DNA of 64,000 nt from Coprinus comatus (Eukaryota > Basidiomycota > Agaricomycetes > Agaricales > Agaricaceae): contig JAWPGT010000019.1 of assembly GCA_034638255.1 (NCBI GenBank), positions 1 through 64,000 on the forward strand, read 5' to 3'. Both the position numbers and the translations under genes were made by a program. Positions 1-10,046 of this stretch are shown piece after piece. The stretch's first letter is position 1. Each line of letters starts with the position of its first letter. The notes beneath the pieces were generated by a model. It ran no database searches. It was not told the origin of the DNA and saw nothing but the letters and a program-made list of their open reading frames with translations.

Positions 1-1
1 G

Positions 2-937
2 TTGGTAGCTCTTGCCAACCAAGCCTCCTCACTGTCATCCCCCAAGTCCTCTCGTCAACCTCGGATGACCACCTCTGGCCCAACACGGCGCCAAGTCCTC
101 CTTGTTCTTGAGACCTACCAAGACAAGCCTACTGCGTCAATCACCGAAGCTGCAAACCGAGCTTTGGTATCAGCCAAATCCACTGTTCGGGTAGAATCAA
201 CGAGCAGAGCATATGACGGCTTTTCAATGGCCACCACCACTGTTGCTTTGCCTAAGGATCTGGAGGTCCTTCAGGCAAGTATGGTCCGTCTTTTTGGAGA
301 AGCGTCCAGCCCATCCTGCCACCTCCCTGCATCCAAGTCTTACCTCAAGATTCTGGATGTCCCTATCACTCTGCATGATATACGCACCACTCCCCAGGAC
401 ATCGAGGCCGCTATGAGGTCTTCAAACCTGTCAGATCGATTTGCGCTGGTTGGCTCTCCCCGCCTAGTTCGCAACTCAGCCAAGGCAGACACAGTTACAG
501 TCTGGTTTGACATATGGGACTCTGCAAAGGGTACACGCGCTAAGGGTCTTGTCAACAGAACCCTTCACATCGGCTCTTATACCTGCTACATCCGAGCAGC
601 ACGGGCCAACCCGGGGGTTGCTCTCTGCCAGTGTTGCTGGAAGTGGGGCCATCCAACCAATACATGTCGAGCCCAAGCTCTCAAGTGTCCTCGCTGTGGA
701 GGTCCTCATAAGGAAGACCACCATCGTCAATTCTGTGGATCGTGTAAGGGTAATGCTAAGGCAACTCCTCCTGTCCTCCCCACTCCTGCCAACGAAGATT
801 GTCCTCATGCTGCTCGTTGTCTCAACTGTAAGGGTGCTCATTCTGGAAACACCGCTTTGACTCTGCTTGGATTCAACGGCGCTATCAAGAGTCCAGGGAC
901 TCTAAATCCGGGGGTAATTTATGATGGACAACCCTAA
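2..937 (+). CDS. LINE ORF1, gag-like RNA-binding protein (5' partial, probable frameshift near its end)
   Basis: This is the nucleic-acid-binding ORF1 that packages LINE RNA. A C-X2-C-X4-H-X4-C knuckle (CQCCWKWGHPTNTC) starts near residue 207. It is followed by two more cysteine/histidine clusters, CPRCGGPHKEDHHRQFC and CLNCKGAH; the last lacks its closing cysteine in this frame. From about 859 a different frame reads DSAWIQRRYQESRD, which resembles the usual end of such ORF1 proteins, and it stops at TGA 922-924, overlapping the ORF2 start as ATGA. A small deletion near 845-860 is therefore likely. The start is outside the window. Confidence 0.8.
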   Translation: MVALANQASSLSSPKSSRQPRMTTSGPTRRQVLLVLETYQDKPTASITEAANRALVSAKSTVRVESTSRAYDGFSMATTTVALPKDLEVLQASMVRLFGEASSPSCHLPASKSYLKILDVPITLHDIRTTPQDIEAAMRSSNLSDRFALVGSPRLVRNSAKADTVTVWFDIWDSAKGTRAKGLVNRTLHIGSYTCYIRAARANPGVALCQCCWKWGHPTNTCRAQALKCPRCGGPHKEDHHRQFCGSCKGNAKATPPVLPTPANEDCPHAARCLNCKGAHSGNTALTLLGFNGAIKSPGTLNPGVIYDGQP

Positions 938-3900
938 CCAACGAGTAAGGGGGTCTAGGGAGGTTGTTCATGATATCCGCATTATTTCTTTCAACGTTAA
1001 CCACAACTATGGAAATGTTGACTATCTTCTCGAGCATCTTAAGTCTGATTTTGATGTTTTCTTTATTCAAGAACCACCCTGGCGGACGGTTCGACAAGCT
1101 CCTTCTTCTTCTAATCCTGAAGGGGAAGATGTTATTGGTGCTCCTATTCATCCCGAGTGGCTGTATATGGTGCGCCCCCCAACTGCCCAGGAGGCAGCTC
1201 CACGTGTTATGGCCTATGTCCATAATCGTCTTCAAAGTCTGAGGCCGTCTATGCGACGTGACCTCATTGACCACAGGGACATCCTCATTCTCTCTTTGTT
1301 CCAGGGAGGTGAGACCATGAACCTGATGAATGTCTACAACGACGACCAGAACTCTGCTATGCGGCTCCTCCAGGCCCAGGCAGATCATCTACCTTCTCAT
1401 GTATTTATGGGTGGGGACTTCAATTGCCGATCATCGGTGTGGGATCCTGAATGGAACCAACATCATACTTGGGCACAAACCATCCTGGATTTTGCATCTG
1501 ACCTCAGCCTGGACCTTTCTCTTCCTCAAGTTCCTGGCCCTACCCACATCCCATTCGCTCAAGGTCTTAACCCCACTGTTATTGACCTTGTCTTTGTCCC
1601 CATACCTCAGAGTCTCAATCTTCGACCAGAGCTCCGGCCCGACCTCCAGGGACCTTCGGATCACATCCCGATGGCCCTGACATTTCCTGTCAACCCTGTT
1701 CGCACTGGGGTCCGACGTAAGGTTCTGCCAAAGAAGTCTGATGAAGAGAAGAACTTTGTCAATACGTCAATGGTGATGATTGGCCTGTTGAAAGACCGGC
1801 TTCTGACTTCCCCTGACCTGGTGGAGGAGCTTGCTTCAGCTATCTCCCGAACCTTCTCCGATGCCTGGGACGCCAGTGCAAAGGAGGTCTTTATTTCACC
1901 TGCTGCCAAGTCGTGGTGGGATGATCAGTGCAGTGAGACGCTTCAAGCCTACAGGGCCAACCGCACTCCAGAGGGTTACTCCTCATTTCGCAAGGCTGTA
2001 CGGTCTGCTAAGTGCAAGTTCTTTGATGGCAAGGTCAAGGAAATTGCAACTACCAACAAGTGTCCTTGGGATCTCATGAACTGGGTCCAGGCTCGCAAAC
2101 TCCCTGCATGTGAAGCTATTCAGTACAATGGCCACCCATGTCACAATCTAGACAACCTATGGGATGCTCTCAACGGCACATACAATGTGGCCTCTGACCG
2201 TGCTGTAGATGTCTCTGTTTTGGACGAACTTCCTGATCTCCCTAGTCAGAATTGGCAGTTGTTCTCTGAACAGGAGCTAGAGGATGCACTTGACGGGTGT
2301 GCTTCTAACTCTTCCCCTGGTCCTGATCATGTTACATGGTCCCATCTCAAGTGCATTGTGGCTGATGATGACTGTCGCAGTGTGCTGATCAATCTTGCCA
2401 ATTCCTGCATGTCAGTGGGATACTGGCCTCGTCACTTCAAGGAGTCTGTCTCTGTGATCATTCCGAAGCCGGGTAAGGCCTCTTATGCCACTCCCAAATC
2501 CTTTCGCCCCATTGTGCTTCTCAACACAGTGGGCAAGCTTATTGAGAAGATGATCTCAACTCGACTCCAGTTTGATTGTGTCAAATGGGGAGTCTTTCAT
2601 CCTAATCAGTGTGGCGGCATCATCCAGCGCTCTACTGAAGATGCGGGTATGTACCTCACCCATCTGGTTCGTGCCGGGTGGTCTAAAGGTCTCAAGACAA
2701 GCGTGGTTGCCTTTGACATTGCTCAGTTCTTCCCCTCTCTGAATCATACCATGATCATGGCGATTCTTCGCAAGCAAGGATTTGGACCTCAAGTGGGTGG
2801 ATTCTTTGCATCATACCTTGTTGGGAGAGAGACGGCATACCTCTGGAACTCTTTCCAATCCCAGTTCTTCGAGGCGTCAGTGGGGGTAGGTCAAGGCTCT
2901 GCCTTATCTCCAGTGATGTCTGCTATTTTCATTGCCCCGGTGATGAAGATCTTCGACATTCGTGCACTTGGTCTTGGGTGCACCATGCTCTCATATGTTG
3001 ATGATGGTACTATTGTTGCACAAGGCAAGACATGGGATGAGAATATTACTACTCTGCAAGGAGGGTATGGCATCTCCCATGATCTGTTCACGTCGTTTGG
3101 ACTTGTTCTGGAACATAACAAGTCTGAAGTATTCCATTTCTCTCGCAAAACTGGTGATGAGAATCCGTCTATTGACCTGGGCTTTGTCCCCTACACTGGC
3201 CTCACTCCTCTCCGTCCCAAGGTATACTGGCGATACCTTGGGTTCTTCTTTGATCGTGCTCTCAACTTCCATGAACACGTTCATTTCTACTCTACCAAGG
3301 CTCTATCTACCATCAAGTCAATGGGGATGCTTGGTAACTCATCTAGGGGTCTTCTCCCACAACAGAAGTGTCTTCTCTACCGATCCTGTGTTATGCCCAT
3401 TGCAACATATGGACATCGACTCTGGTTCTTCAATGGTGCCTGGAACAAAGGTGCTGTGAAATCCCTCAACATTATGCAGCGTAAAGCTGCACTGTGGATC
3501 ACTGGTGCTTTTCGCACTTCCCCCACTGGTGGGACTGAAGCTCTTGCTGGCCTCATTCCCATTGGACTCCATCTCAAGAAGCTATCTGAATGTGCAATCT
3601 TCCGGCTAGCAACTCTCCATCCTACCCACCCTCTCCGAGCTCTGCTGGATAGGCCATTCTCTGGTGCTGCACCCCCACATCGCCGATCCATTGCCAACAT
3701 GACTGAAGCTCAGAAGCGCAAAGTCAAGTCTGCTCTCCTGGAAGCCAACAAGCGGCTCCCAGAACTTGGTGAGGTGTTCAACCCTATGGTGGATGAAGCT
3801 CGCCCTGGATCTCGCTTATTGGACCTGTTCTCTACCCGGATCAAGTTCACAGCATACATCAAACCAAGTGAAGATGCCACTCAGCACCTTCACACTTATG

Positions 3901-4817
3901 TCTCAAGATTGGATGTGTTTCTTGACGACATCCGGGGTGATCCACAGGGTGCCTATGTAGCGGCGGACGCAAGTCTGCCTCTTACAGGTACTCACCAGGT
4001 TATTTCAGCAGCCATGGTATTTCAGGGGGGACGCTGTCTATCTCAGAGACAGGTCGCTGGAAAGGTAACAGCTCCAGGAGGGGAGTTATTTGCTATCCGT
4101 ATGGGCATCCAAAAGGCTTTGGCCTTTCCAGATGTTCGTCGCTTGTTTGTCTTTACTGACTCCATTGCTTCGGCAAGGCGATCAGTAAGTCCAGTTGCTA
4201 CCTCAGGTCAGAGCCAGGCATTGGCTGTGATACGTTCTCTAGAAGACTGGTTCACTCGTGTCCCAGGCTCCTCCATCCACTTCATCCACGTCCCTTCCAA
4301 GGCTCAATGGTTGGTCCACCAGCAAGCTCATCAACTTGCCACCTCCCTTCGCATCCCTATGGGCCGCAATCCACTTTCCTCTCTTGAACGACTCCGTCAA
4401 GACTGTACTCAACAATGCAAGGATAAATGGACTACCCCATTCCAATCTCCTTCATATCGCGGTCACAACTTCCTTGATCTTGCTGGGGGCAAGGGTCGTC
4501 GCCTCCAGCCGGATTATCTCAAGGGGGGAAGTTGGCTCCCACTTGCGTCTGCATCCCTGTCCCTTTCGACTCGTATGTGCCGCGCCATCCTCAACCACGC
4601 TCCTATAGGTGACTATCGACGTCGGTTCCATCCAACTCTCTCTGCTGGGTGCCCTTGTGGGCACCAGCTTCAAACTCGTACTCATATCTTGGCAACATGT
4701 AGAGAGTATCATCGACACGGAGGTCTCCCGGTTTCAGCCGAAGGACTTGTGGAATTTCTGACTCGCAATCCTCAAGCATTTGCATTCAGGCCTGAACATA
4801 TTGATGGTGTGGGATAA
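921..4817 (+). CDS. LINE ORF2: endonuclease, reverse transcriptase, RNase H
   Basis: A 1298-residue polyprotein that nicks the target and performs target-primed reverse transcription. The endonuclease/exonuclease/phosphatase domain covers about residues 15-245, with FIQEPPW, GGDFNCRSSVWDP and SDHIPMAL. The RT covers about 450-760, with KSFRPIVLLN, FDIAQFFPSLNH, GQGSALSP and the catalytic YVDD near residue 691. RNase H lies at about 1005-1150 with AADAS, GGELFAIR and FTDS; the fourth acidic residue of the usual motif is not evident. A C-terminal zinc finger of the CPCG..TRTHILATC type is near residue 1243. There is no internal stop or frameshift, so it could be active. The ATG overlaps the presumed ORF1 stop (ATGA), suggesting coupled translation. 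Confidence 0.95.
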   Translation: MMDNPNQRVRGSREVVHDIRIISFNVNHNYGNVDYLLEHLKSDFDVFFIQEPPWRTVRQAPSSSNPEGEDVIGAPIHPEWLYMVRPPTAQEAAPRVMAYVHNRLQSLRPSMRRDLIDHRDILILSLFQGGETMNLMNVYNDDQNSAMRLLQAQADHLPSHVFMGGDFNCRSSVWDPEWNQHHTWAQTILDFASDLSLDLSLPQVPGPTHIPFAQGLNPTVIDLVFVPIPQSLNLRPELRPDLQGPSDHIPMALTFPVNPVRTGVRRKVLPKKSDEEKNFVNTSMVMIGLLKDRLLTSPDLVEELASAISRTFSDAWDASAKEVFISPAAKSWWDDQCSETLQAYRANRTPEGYSSFRKAVRSAKCKFFDGKVKEIATTNKCPWDLMNWVQARKLPACEAIQYNGHPCHNLDNLWDALNGTYNVASDRAVDVSVLDELPDLPSQNWQLFSEQELEDALDGCASNSSPGPDHVTWSHLKCIVADDDCRSVLINLANSCMSVGYWPRHFKESVSVIIPKPGKASYATPKSFRPIVLLNTVGKLIEKMISTRLQFDCVKWGVFHPNQCGGIIQRSTEDAGMYLTHLVRAGWSKGLKTSVVAFDIAQFFPSLNHTMIMAILRKQGFGPQVGGFFASYLVGRETAYLWNSFQSQFFEASVGVGQGSALSPVMSAIFIAPVMKIFDIRALGLGCTMLSYVDDGTIVAQGKTWDENITTLQGGYGISHDLFTSFGLVLEHNKSEVFHFSRKTGDENPSIDLGFVPYTGLTPLRPKVYWRYLGFFFDRALNFHEHVHFYSTKALSTIKSMGMLGNSSRGLLPQQKCLLYRSCVMPIATYGHRLWFFNGAWNKGAVKSLNIMQRKAALWITGAFRTSPTGGTEALAGLIPIGLHLKKLSECAIFRLATLHPTHPLRALLDRPFSGAAPPHRRSIANMTEAQKRKVKSALLEANKRLPELGEVFNPMVDEARPGSRLLDLFSTRIKFTAYIKPSEDATQHLHTYVSRLDVFLDDIRGDPQGAYVAADASLPLTGTHQVISAAMVFQGGRCLSQRQVAGKVTAPGGELFAIRMGIQKALAFPDVRRLFVFTDSIASARRSVSPVATSGQSQALAVIRSLEDWFTRVPGSSIHFIHVPSKAQWLVHQQAHQLATSLRIPMGRNPLSSLERLRQDCTQQCKDKWTTPFQSPSYRGHNFLDLAGGKGRRLQPDYLKGGSWLPLASASLSLSTRMCRAILNHAPIGDYRRRFHPTLSAGCPCGHQLQTRTHILATCREYHRHGGLPVSAEGLVEFLTRNPQAFAFRPEHIDGVG

Positions 4818-5151
4818 CACGAGTGTGAAGGGGTCTAGGGAGTGCTTCAGTTGTGGAGCTGGAGGGAGGGTTCTTGGGGGAATGGAGTGTTTGTTCATTC
4901 TGGCGTCCTTTCTTTTTCTTTCTTTTCTTTTCTGCTTCAAAGAGGTGTCTTTTCCTTTCTTCTTCTATCTCTATTTGGTTAGGCGTTAAACTAATCTCTC
5001 TCTCAAGTGTAGCGTGTGGTGCACTTTAATCCAGTTAGCCAGACTGTTTCTGTATGTATGATATTTGTAGGTACTATGTATTTACATCTGCGACCCCTTC
5101 GGGGTCGCTAGCGGACTGTGTACGTGCACCGCGAATATAAATTCTGATGTC
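4818..5151 (+). other. LINE 3' UTR
   Basis: Untranslated region between the ORF2 stop and the poly(A). The last about 130 bases are clearly alignable with the 3' end of the second LINE copy (about 9960-10087), including the block ending in GCGAATATAAATT just before the A tract. Such conservation outside coding sequence fits a recognition region for the element's own RT. Confidence 0.75.
5090..5108 (+). other. Conserved hairpin in LINE 3' UTR
   Basis: GCGACCCC-TTC-GGGGTCGC forms a perfect 8 bp stem (5090-5097 with 5101-5108) and a 3 nt loop. The second LINE copy carries the same hairpin at 10028-10046 with one G-C pair replaced by A-T and a changed loop, so pairing is preserved while sequence changes. 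Confidence 0.8.
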
Positions 5152-6238
5152 AAAAAAAAAAAAAAAAAAAAAGAGCTGGACCTGGGTTGTGGTTGAATCT
5201 CCCAAGGTAGGAGACAGCAAAAGCGATGTCAGGACGAGTCATGGTGGCCAGATATTGCAGAGCTCCAACTGCACTGAGGTAAGGAACATCTTTCATCTTG
5301 AGTTGATCATCCGAAGTGACCACAACTGTAGAAAGATCAAGTCCAGGAGCTAGTGGGGTCTTCACAGGCTTGCACTCGGACATCTGGAAGCGTTCTAGAA
5401 GGTCCTTGGTGTATTTCTCTTGGCTGAGAGAGATAGAATGATGATCTAGGTCTTGTTCAACCTTGACAGCCAGTAGCCAGGATGTTGGACCAAGGTCACG
5501 AAGTTTGAAGTGAGCTGAGAGTTCCTTGACTGTGTCATCCATGGCCTTGTCATCCTTCGAAGCAAGAGTAATGTCATCAATGAAGACAGGAACAATGACC
5601 TTGACTGGACCTTTGGAGTAGAGATAGATAGAACTGTCAGATTGGAGTCTGGTGTAGCCAAGAGAGATGAAAATGGAGTGTAACTTCTTGTTCCACTGCC
5701 TGGCAGCTTGCTTGAGGCCATAGAGCGACTTCCTGAGCCTAAAAACCATGTTTGGAGCGCCCTGGTGATATCCTTCAGGTTGCTTCATGTAAATCTCTTC
5801 CTCCAGGTCTCCATAAGTGAAGGCAGATGAAATATCCAAAGAGCACAGTTTGTAGCCCTCTTTAGCAGCCAGAGCAACAATGAGTCTAAGAGAAGCAGGC
5901 TGAAAAGTAGGAGCAAAAACCTCAGTGTAATCATAACCAGGCCTCTGTGCATAGCCCTTGGCCACAATGCGAGCTTTGTAGCGCTCTATAGAGCCATCTG
6001 GGTTCTCTTTCACCTTGTAAACCCATCCAGACTTGATAGCCTTCTGTCCTGAAGGCAAAGGAACGAGTTCCCATGTCCCATTAGCCTCCAGGATCCCAAA
6101 CTCCTTATCCATAGCTTCTTTCCAATCTTCGGATGCACAGGACTCCATAGCAGTCTTGAAGGAGCCAGGTTCACCACCAGTAACAGCTCCAGCAAACTCT
6201 ACCACCCGAAAATCTTCATCATTCATGTAGAGAGCCAA
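5150..6238 (-). pseudogene. Copia reverse transcriptase fragment
   Basis: Recognisable Ty1/copia RT: WKEAMDKEF, KARIVAKGYAQRPGYDY, FAPTFQPASLRLIVALA, SLDISSAFTYGDLEEE, YGLKQAARQW, the catalytic FIDD (YVDD in most family members), and TRPDIAFAVSYLGRF at the RT end. After GPAL the frame runs into a phenylalanine stretch, which is merely the antisense of the LINE poly(A). RNase H is therefore absent. Its frame differs from that of the integrase ORF; readable acidic sequence upstream of the first ATG near 6300 shows the frames were once joined. Confidence 0.9.
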
Positions 6239-6285
6239 CTCTTCAAGCTCATCATCATCATCATTATCATTCCCATTGTTCTGAG

Positions 6286-7713
6286 CTACTGGGCTGGTTC
6301 AACTGGTAGTCTAGCTATAGGACGACGTTTTAGCTGTTCTTTGGCATCCCACCAGTTGTAGGGACCTGTTCTGATGCGAGTACCTTGTCTTCTAGCTGGT
6401 GGTTCACCTGAGGGAGGTTGATGGTGGACAGGAGTGGTAGGAGGAGGCAAAGAAGAAGATGGAGGCATTGGAGGTGTAGATGGAGGTGAATGCTTTGGTG
6501 ACAGTGTTGGTGATGGAGATGGAACAGGTTCTTGAAGAGGAATTGGAGCCACAGGAGGTAAAGCGACTGCAGGGAGAGCAGGAGGAACAATTGGAGCTGC
6601 AGGAGCAACTACAGAATGTGAAACACTACCCCCCTCATCTTCAGAAGCTGAAACATCGTCAGGAGGAGGAATAGAAGAGCTAGAGGGCAAAGAAAGCGAA
6701 GTAGAGGCAGGAGATAGTGTTTCAGACAGCCCAAAGTCAGGAATAGCATCCATTTTCGCTTTTGAGAGCCCAGGGAACCATCTCTCATCAAACTGAGCAG
6801 TCTCAGAGATGATAACCTTCCTTGTAGTTGGGTTGTAGAACTTCCAGCCCTTGTAGCCAGTGGGATATCCCAGAAAAACGCATTTTTCCATATGAGGCTC
6901 CAGAGATTTCCTTTTATCCTTCTGAATATAGACATAGGCAGTGCAGCCCCATACTCTGAGGTGGGAAACGTCGGGTTTTCGCTTATAGAAGGCCTCATAA
7001 GGTGTAGTATTGGGTAGAGGTGAGGTGGGAAGGAAATTCCAAACATGAACCATGGCAGCCAGACATTCACCCCAGAAAGATGGAGGTAAACCTGACTCTG
7101 AGAGCATTGTGGTGATTCTCTCACCCATAGTGCGATTGGAGCGCTCTGCTAGGCCATTCTGCTGTGGTCTATTGCGAGTAGAATGTCTCCTTTCAATGCC
7201 ACACTGAGTTGTGAAGGAGATGAACACTTTAGACATGTATTCACCCCCTTTATCATCCTGTAGAGCCTTGATCTTGGTCCCCAGCTGGTTCTCAGCCCAT
7301 GATTTGTATGCTTTGAATGCTTCAAAGGCTTCTGACTTGGCCTTGAGTAGGTACACAGCCCGAAAACGCGTAGAATTGTCAATAAACGTCACCCAGTACT
7401 TGTAGCCTTGAGCTGTAGCTATAGGAAGCGGTCCATGAAGATCTGAGTGCACCAGATCGAGTGGGGAGCGAGTATGGTGTGTAGAAGGAGGGAATGAGGC
7501 TGAATGCATCTTCCCAGCGAGACAGGGCTCACAAATCGCGTCAGGGAGCGTTCCAGAGACCAGGGAAAGGCCAGTAACAAGTTCCTGACTGATTAGCTTC
7601 TTCAAATCAGCAAGATTATGGTGTATAAGGCGTCTGTGCCACAGGGAAAGGTCAAGGGGGAGTGTAGAGGCTGAAAATGCGGTCTCTGAAGCCACCACAG
7701 TGCCATTGAGCAA
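6286..7713 (-). pseudogene. Copia GAG-pre-integrase and integrase
   Basis: Contains the GAG-pre-integrase zinc region (LWHRRLIHHNLADLKKL ... CEPCLAGKMH), then the rve integrase core (DLHGPLPIATAQGYKYWVTF, ALQDDKGGEYMS, RPQQNGLAERSNRT) with D, D and E catalytic residues visible, then a proline/serine-rich linker of about 120 residues. The frame connects upstream to the protease ORF by reading LTRHKGFNI in a shifted frame, so a 1 nt indel near 7830 split the original gag-pol ORF. Confidence 0.9.
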
Positions 7714-7807
7714 AGCATTGTTGGATTCAGTGATGGTAGCAGTGAATAGAGTCTTCCTATCCTTCCTGAAGGCCAGAGAGTGTGAAGAAATATTAATATT
7801 GAAGCCT

Positions 7808-9064
7808 TTATGGCGGGTAAGGTAAAAGACAAGCCAGCAGATTGTTCCTTAAAGCAGGAATATGTAAAACTCTTGAAAACTCGACCACTCTCCCCTTCTT
7901 TCCTCTCAACAATGGCTGAAACATCACTGAACCCATTCCAACTGCAAAAACAACAGAATTGTCTGCTAAGCGGACAGGAATGCGAGTTTGGGAGTAGGTC
8001 TTGAACCAGTGAAGGTGTGGGGTCATATGAGAAGTGGCCCCAGTGTCTGCAAGCCAATGAAAGTCAGCATCCAGCTGAAGAGGTGATGAAGAAGAGGAAG
8101 AAGAGAGACAACTTGCATTGCCAGCAAATTCCTTGATGCAGGCGGCCGATTCAGTGATTGAGGCAGTGGGAGAAGGTGTAGGAGCTTCTGATGCCTTGTT
8201 GGCCTGAGTTTGACGCGAATTGGAACGCTTTTGAGCGTTTTCTACAGCCTTCTTCTGAGCCTTCTCATACTGCCAGCATTTGGCCATAACATGACCAGAC
8301 CTGCTACAAAAATCGCATTTCTGAGACAAGGAGGAGGGCTGGGACCTTGCCGAAAAAGCAGAGGCATGGGAGGGAAGGTCTACTGCCCTTCTACGACGTT
8401 GAATTTCCTCACTGATGAATGCCTGGTGGATGGTGGCCTTGTCAAGTTTGTCAAGGAGCAGGAGGTGGGAAGTGAAGGAGGAGTAATCCTCAGATGGGAG
8501 GGCTCTAATAAGAGCCATGGAAGCGAGTTCTTCATCCAGGGAGGCCAGAGAGAAGCCCTGTGGCCGAAGATCTTTGATTTTCTTCATACATTCCTCCACC
8601 CTGTTGATCAAAGACTGCAAAGATTCATCATCCCCCTTCCTAATGCTAAAAAGGTCATCATAGCTGTTGAACCTTGCCCCAGGCCTCTTCTGCAAATGCA
8701 CCCCCTCCAAACTCTTCCACATCTTGCATGGATCATCCTGAATCCCATTGAAATGAATCCTCTGCTCTGGCTCAACCATGAGGAACAACCAGCCAGCAGC
8801 CTTGTCAGCCTTGGCTTCCCAAGCATCTAGAGCCTCAGAATGAGAGGCAGGGGTTGGTGCAGAAGGGGAAGAAGTAGTGGTTGACTCTGTGGTAGTGGCA
8901 GGTGTTGTTGAAGAAACAGCAGGTGGGGAAGGGGTAGGCTTGGAGTAGGCACCTGAAACGACTTTCCAGAGCCCTGAAGCACGGAACCACGCTTCCATTT
9001 TGCCTACCCAGGTAGAGTAGTTGGTACTGTTGAGTTTGACAAAGTTTGGTGATGAGGAAGCCAT
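7808..9064 (-). pseudogene. Copia gag and aspartic protease
   Basis: The gag start is taken as the ATG at 9064 (MASSSPNFVKLNSTNYSTW), a typical copia gag opening (UBN2/DUF4219-like), rather than an upstream ATG that would lie in the LTR. The zinc knuckle CDFCSRSGHVMAKC is C-X2-C-X4-H-X4-C. The protease follows with WLADTGATSHM (catalytic DTGA). The frame breaks just after ALRNNLLA, where protease should continue into integrase. Confidence 0.88.
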
Positions 9065-9140
9065 ATTTGATAGAGAAAATGCGAAAATAGTGCAGAGACT
9101 GAGTGTGTGTGAGATAAAAACGCGTCTGTAAGTCTTTAAA

Positions 9141-9157
9141 GCGCGGGGCCCATAACC
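9141..9157 (-). other. Copia primer binding site (initiator tRNA anticodon-arm type)
   Basis: On the minus strand the sequence right after the LTR terminal CA is GGTTATGGGCCCCGCGC. It is complementary to the anticodon-stem/loop region of initiator tRNA-Met, the primer site of Drosophila copia, which uses a 5' half-tRNA, and not to the tRNA 3' end. The second copia family here carries the same site (36291-36303). Confidence 0.75.
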
Positions 9158-9379
9158 TGTAAGCGCAGGAACGTAGAGCACGACGGGACGCGTAGATTAA
9201 CGAAGGAACAAAGGTGATTGATTAAGAAATGAATGAGTTACACTGCAGACAATGGTATGAGACTAGAACATGATGTTATACTATAACTACTCACCTGCAG
9301 ACAATGGTATGAGACTAGAAGGTCACCAAGTGTCTGCAGGACGCTTCTACAAGCTGTGACATCACACAGTAACACCACA
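9158..9379 (-). repeat. Copia 5' LTR (outer end approximate)
   Basis: The inner edge is fixed by the primer site: the LTR ends ...GCTTACA at 9158. The outer end is placed at TGTGGTGTTAC (9379) because the sequence then passes into LINE-like sequence; this is a judgement, since the partner LTR is outside the window. It contains two identical 26 bp copies (9243-9268 and 9295-9320) of a motif beginning CTGCAGACAATGG, spaced 52 bp, possibly promoter or enhancer repeats. Confidence 0.6.
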
Positions 9380-9493
9380 TGATCAGAAAAGCGATCACAA
9401 GCTACAACTCCATCAACTACTGACATTGGGACTGCCTGGAGCAATCCTGACATCACTATGTTCCGCTCATCCAAGTACTGAGGCCATCACTTC

Positions 9494-9838
9494 ATGGACC
9501 TCAAGGGGTCTAAAAACACCCCACTCCAGCCAAGCTACCTTCATGGTGGCTCATGGCTCCCACTTGCCAAGGCATCTGTGTCATTATCAACACGGATGTG
9601 CTGTGCTATCCTTGGTCATGCTCCTATAGGTGAATATAGGGCAAGATTCCACCCCACTCTTCCTACTTCATGCCCATGTGGTAATCGCATGGAGACACGG
9701 AGTCACATATTTACCTCTTGTAGGAGGTATCACTGCCATGGAGGTCTTCCAACTTCTGTTGAAGGCCTTCTTGAATTTCTGAATGACAATCCCTCTGCAT
9801 TTGCATTCAGGCCTGATCCCCCAGTGGGTGTTGGATAA
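9494..9838 (+). pseudogene. LINE ORF2 C-terminal fragment
   Basis: 114 residues align end to end with the C-terminus of the intact ORF2: GGSWLPLAKASVSLSTRMC against GGSWLPLASASLSLSTRMC, and the zinc finger CPCGNRMETRSHIFTSC. Both end in GVG followed by a stop. It is part of the truncated copy and has no independent function. Confidence 0.85.
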
Positions 9839-10027
9839 CTCTAGAAGGATACAGTATGGGCAACTCTGCCCTGCAAACTCCTGATGCACAGGAGATATTG
9901 TTCCCCCTTTCTATTTGGCCAGGCATTAAACTGACCCATCTCCCAGGTGTGGCATTAGGCACACCCATATCCAGCTAGCCAGACTGTTTCTGTACCATAC
10001 TGTAGATACTAGTTGTTTGTATTTACT

Positions 10028-10046
10028 GCAACCCCTCTGGGGTTGC
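10028..10046 (+). other. Hairpin in second LINE 3' end
   Basis: GCAACCCC-TCT-GGGGTTGC, 8 bp perfect stem, equivalent in position to 5090-5108. Relative to that copy the third pair changed from G-C to A-T on both sides and the loop changed from TTC to TCT. Confidence 0.8.

Larger units (their letters stand above)
1..5172 (+). mobile_element. Non-LTR retrotransposon (LINE), 5' end cut by window edge
   Basis: Two ORFs (a gag-like ORF1 and an endonuclease/RT/RNase H ORF2) are followed by a 3' untranslated region and an A21 tract at 5152-5172. The tail joins directly onto copia reverse-transcriptase coding sequence on the opposite strand, so the LINE integrated into that copia element. ORF2 is intact and CG dinucleotides are frequent, which suggests a young insertion. 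The layout (EEP endonuclease, RT, RNase H, C-terminal zinc finger) is that of Tad/R1-like fungal LINEs. The 5' UTR and any target-site duplication lie left of the window. Confidence 0.93.
5173..9379 (-). mobile_element. Ty1/copia LTR retrotransposon, RNase H and 3' LTR missing
   Basis: Reading right to left: 5' LTR (about 9379-9158), primer binding site (9157-9141), gag-protease, integrase and reverse transcriptase in the copia order. The element stops inside the RT/RNase H connection, where the plus-strand LINE has inserted. The rest should lie left of the window if it survives. Three ORFs replace the single gag-pol frame expected, with frameshifts near 7830 and 6300, so this copy is inactive. 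Domain content and order are unambiguous. Confidence 0.92.

Noticed and set aside
476..841. 121-codon minus-strand frame opposite LINE ORF1
   Set aside because: Antisense shadow of the zinc-knuckle region; no family features.
9253..9268. TGGTATGAGAC resembling the plant-type primer site TGGTATCAGAGC
   Set aside because: It is on the wrong strand for the copia element, occurs twice, and a proper primer site exists at 9141-9157.
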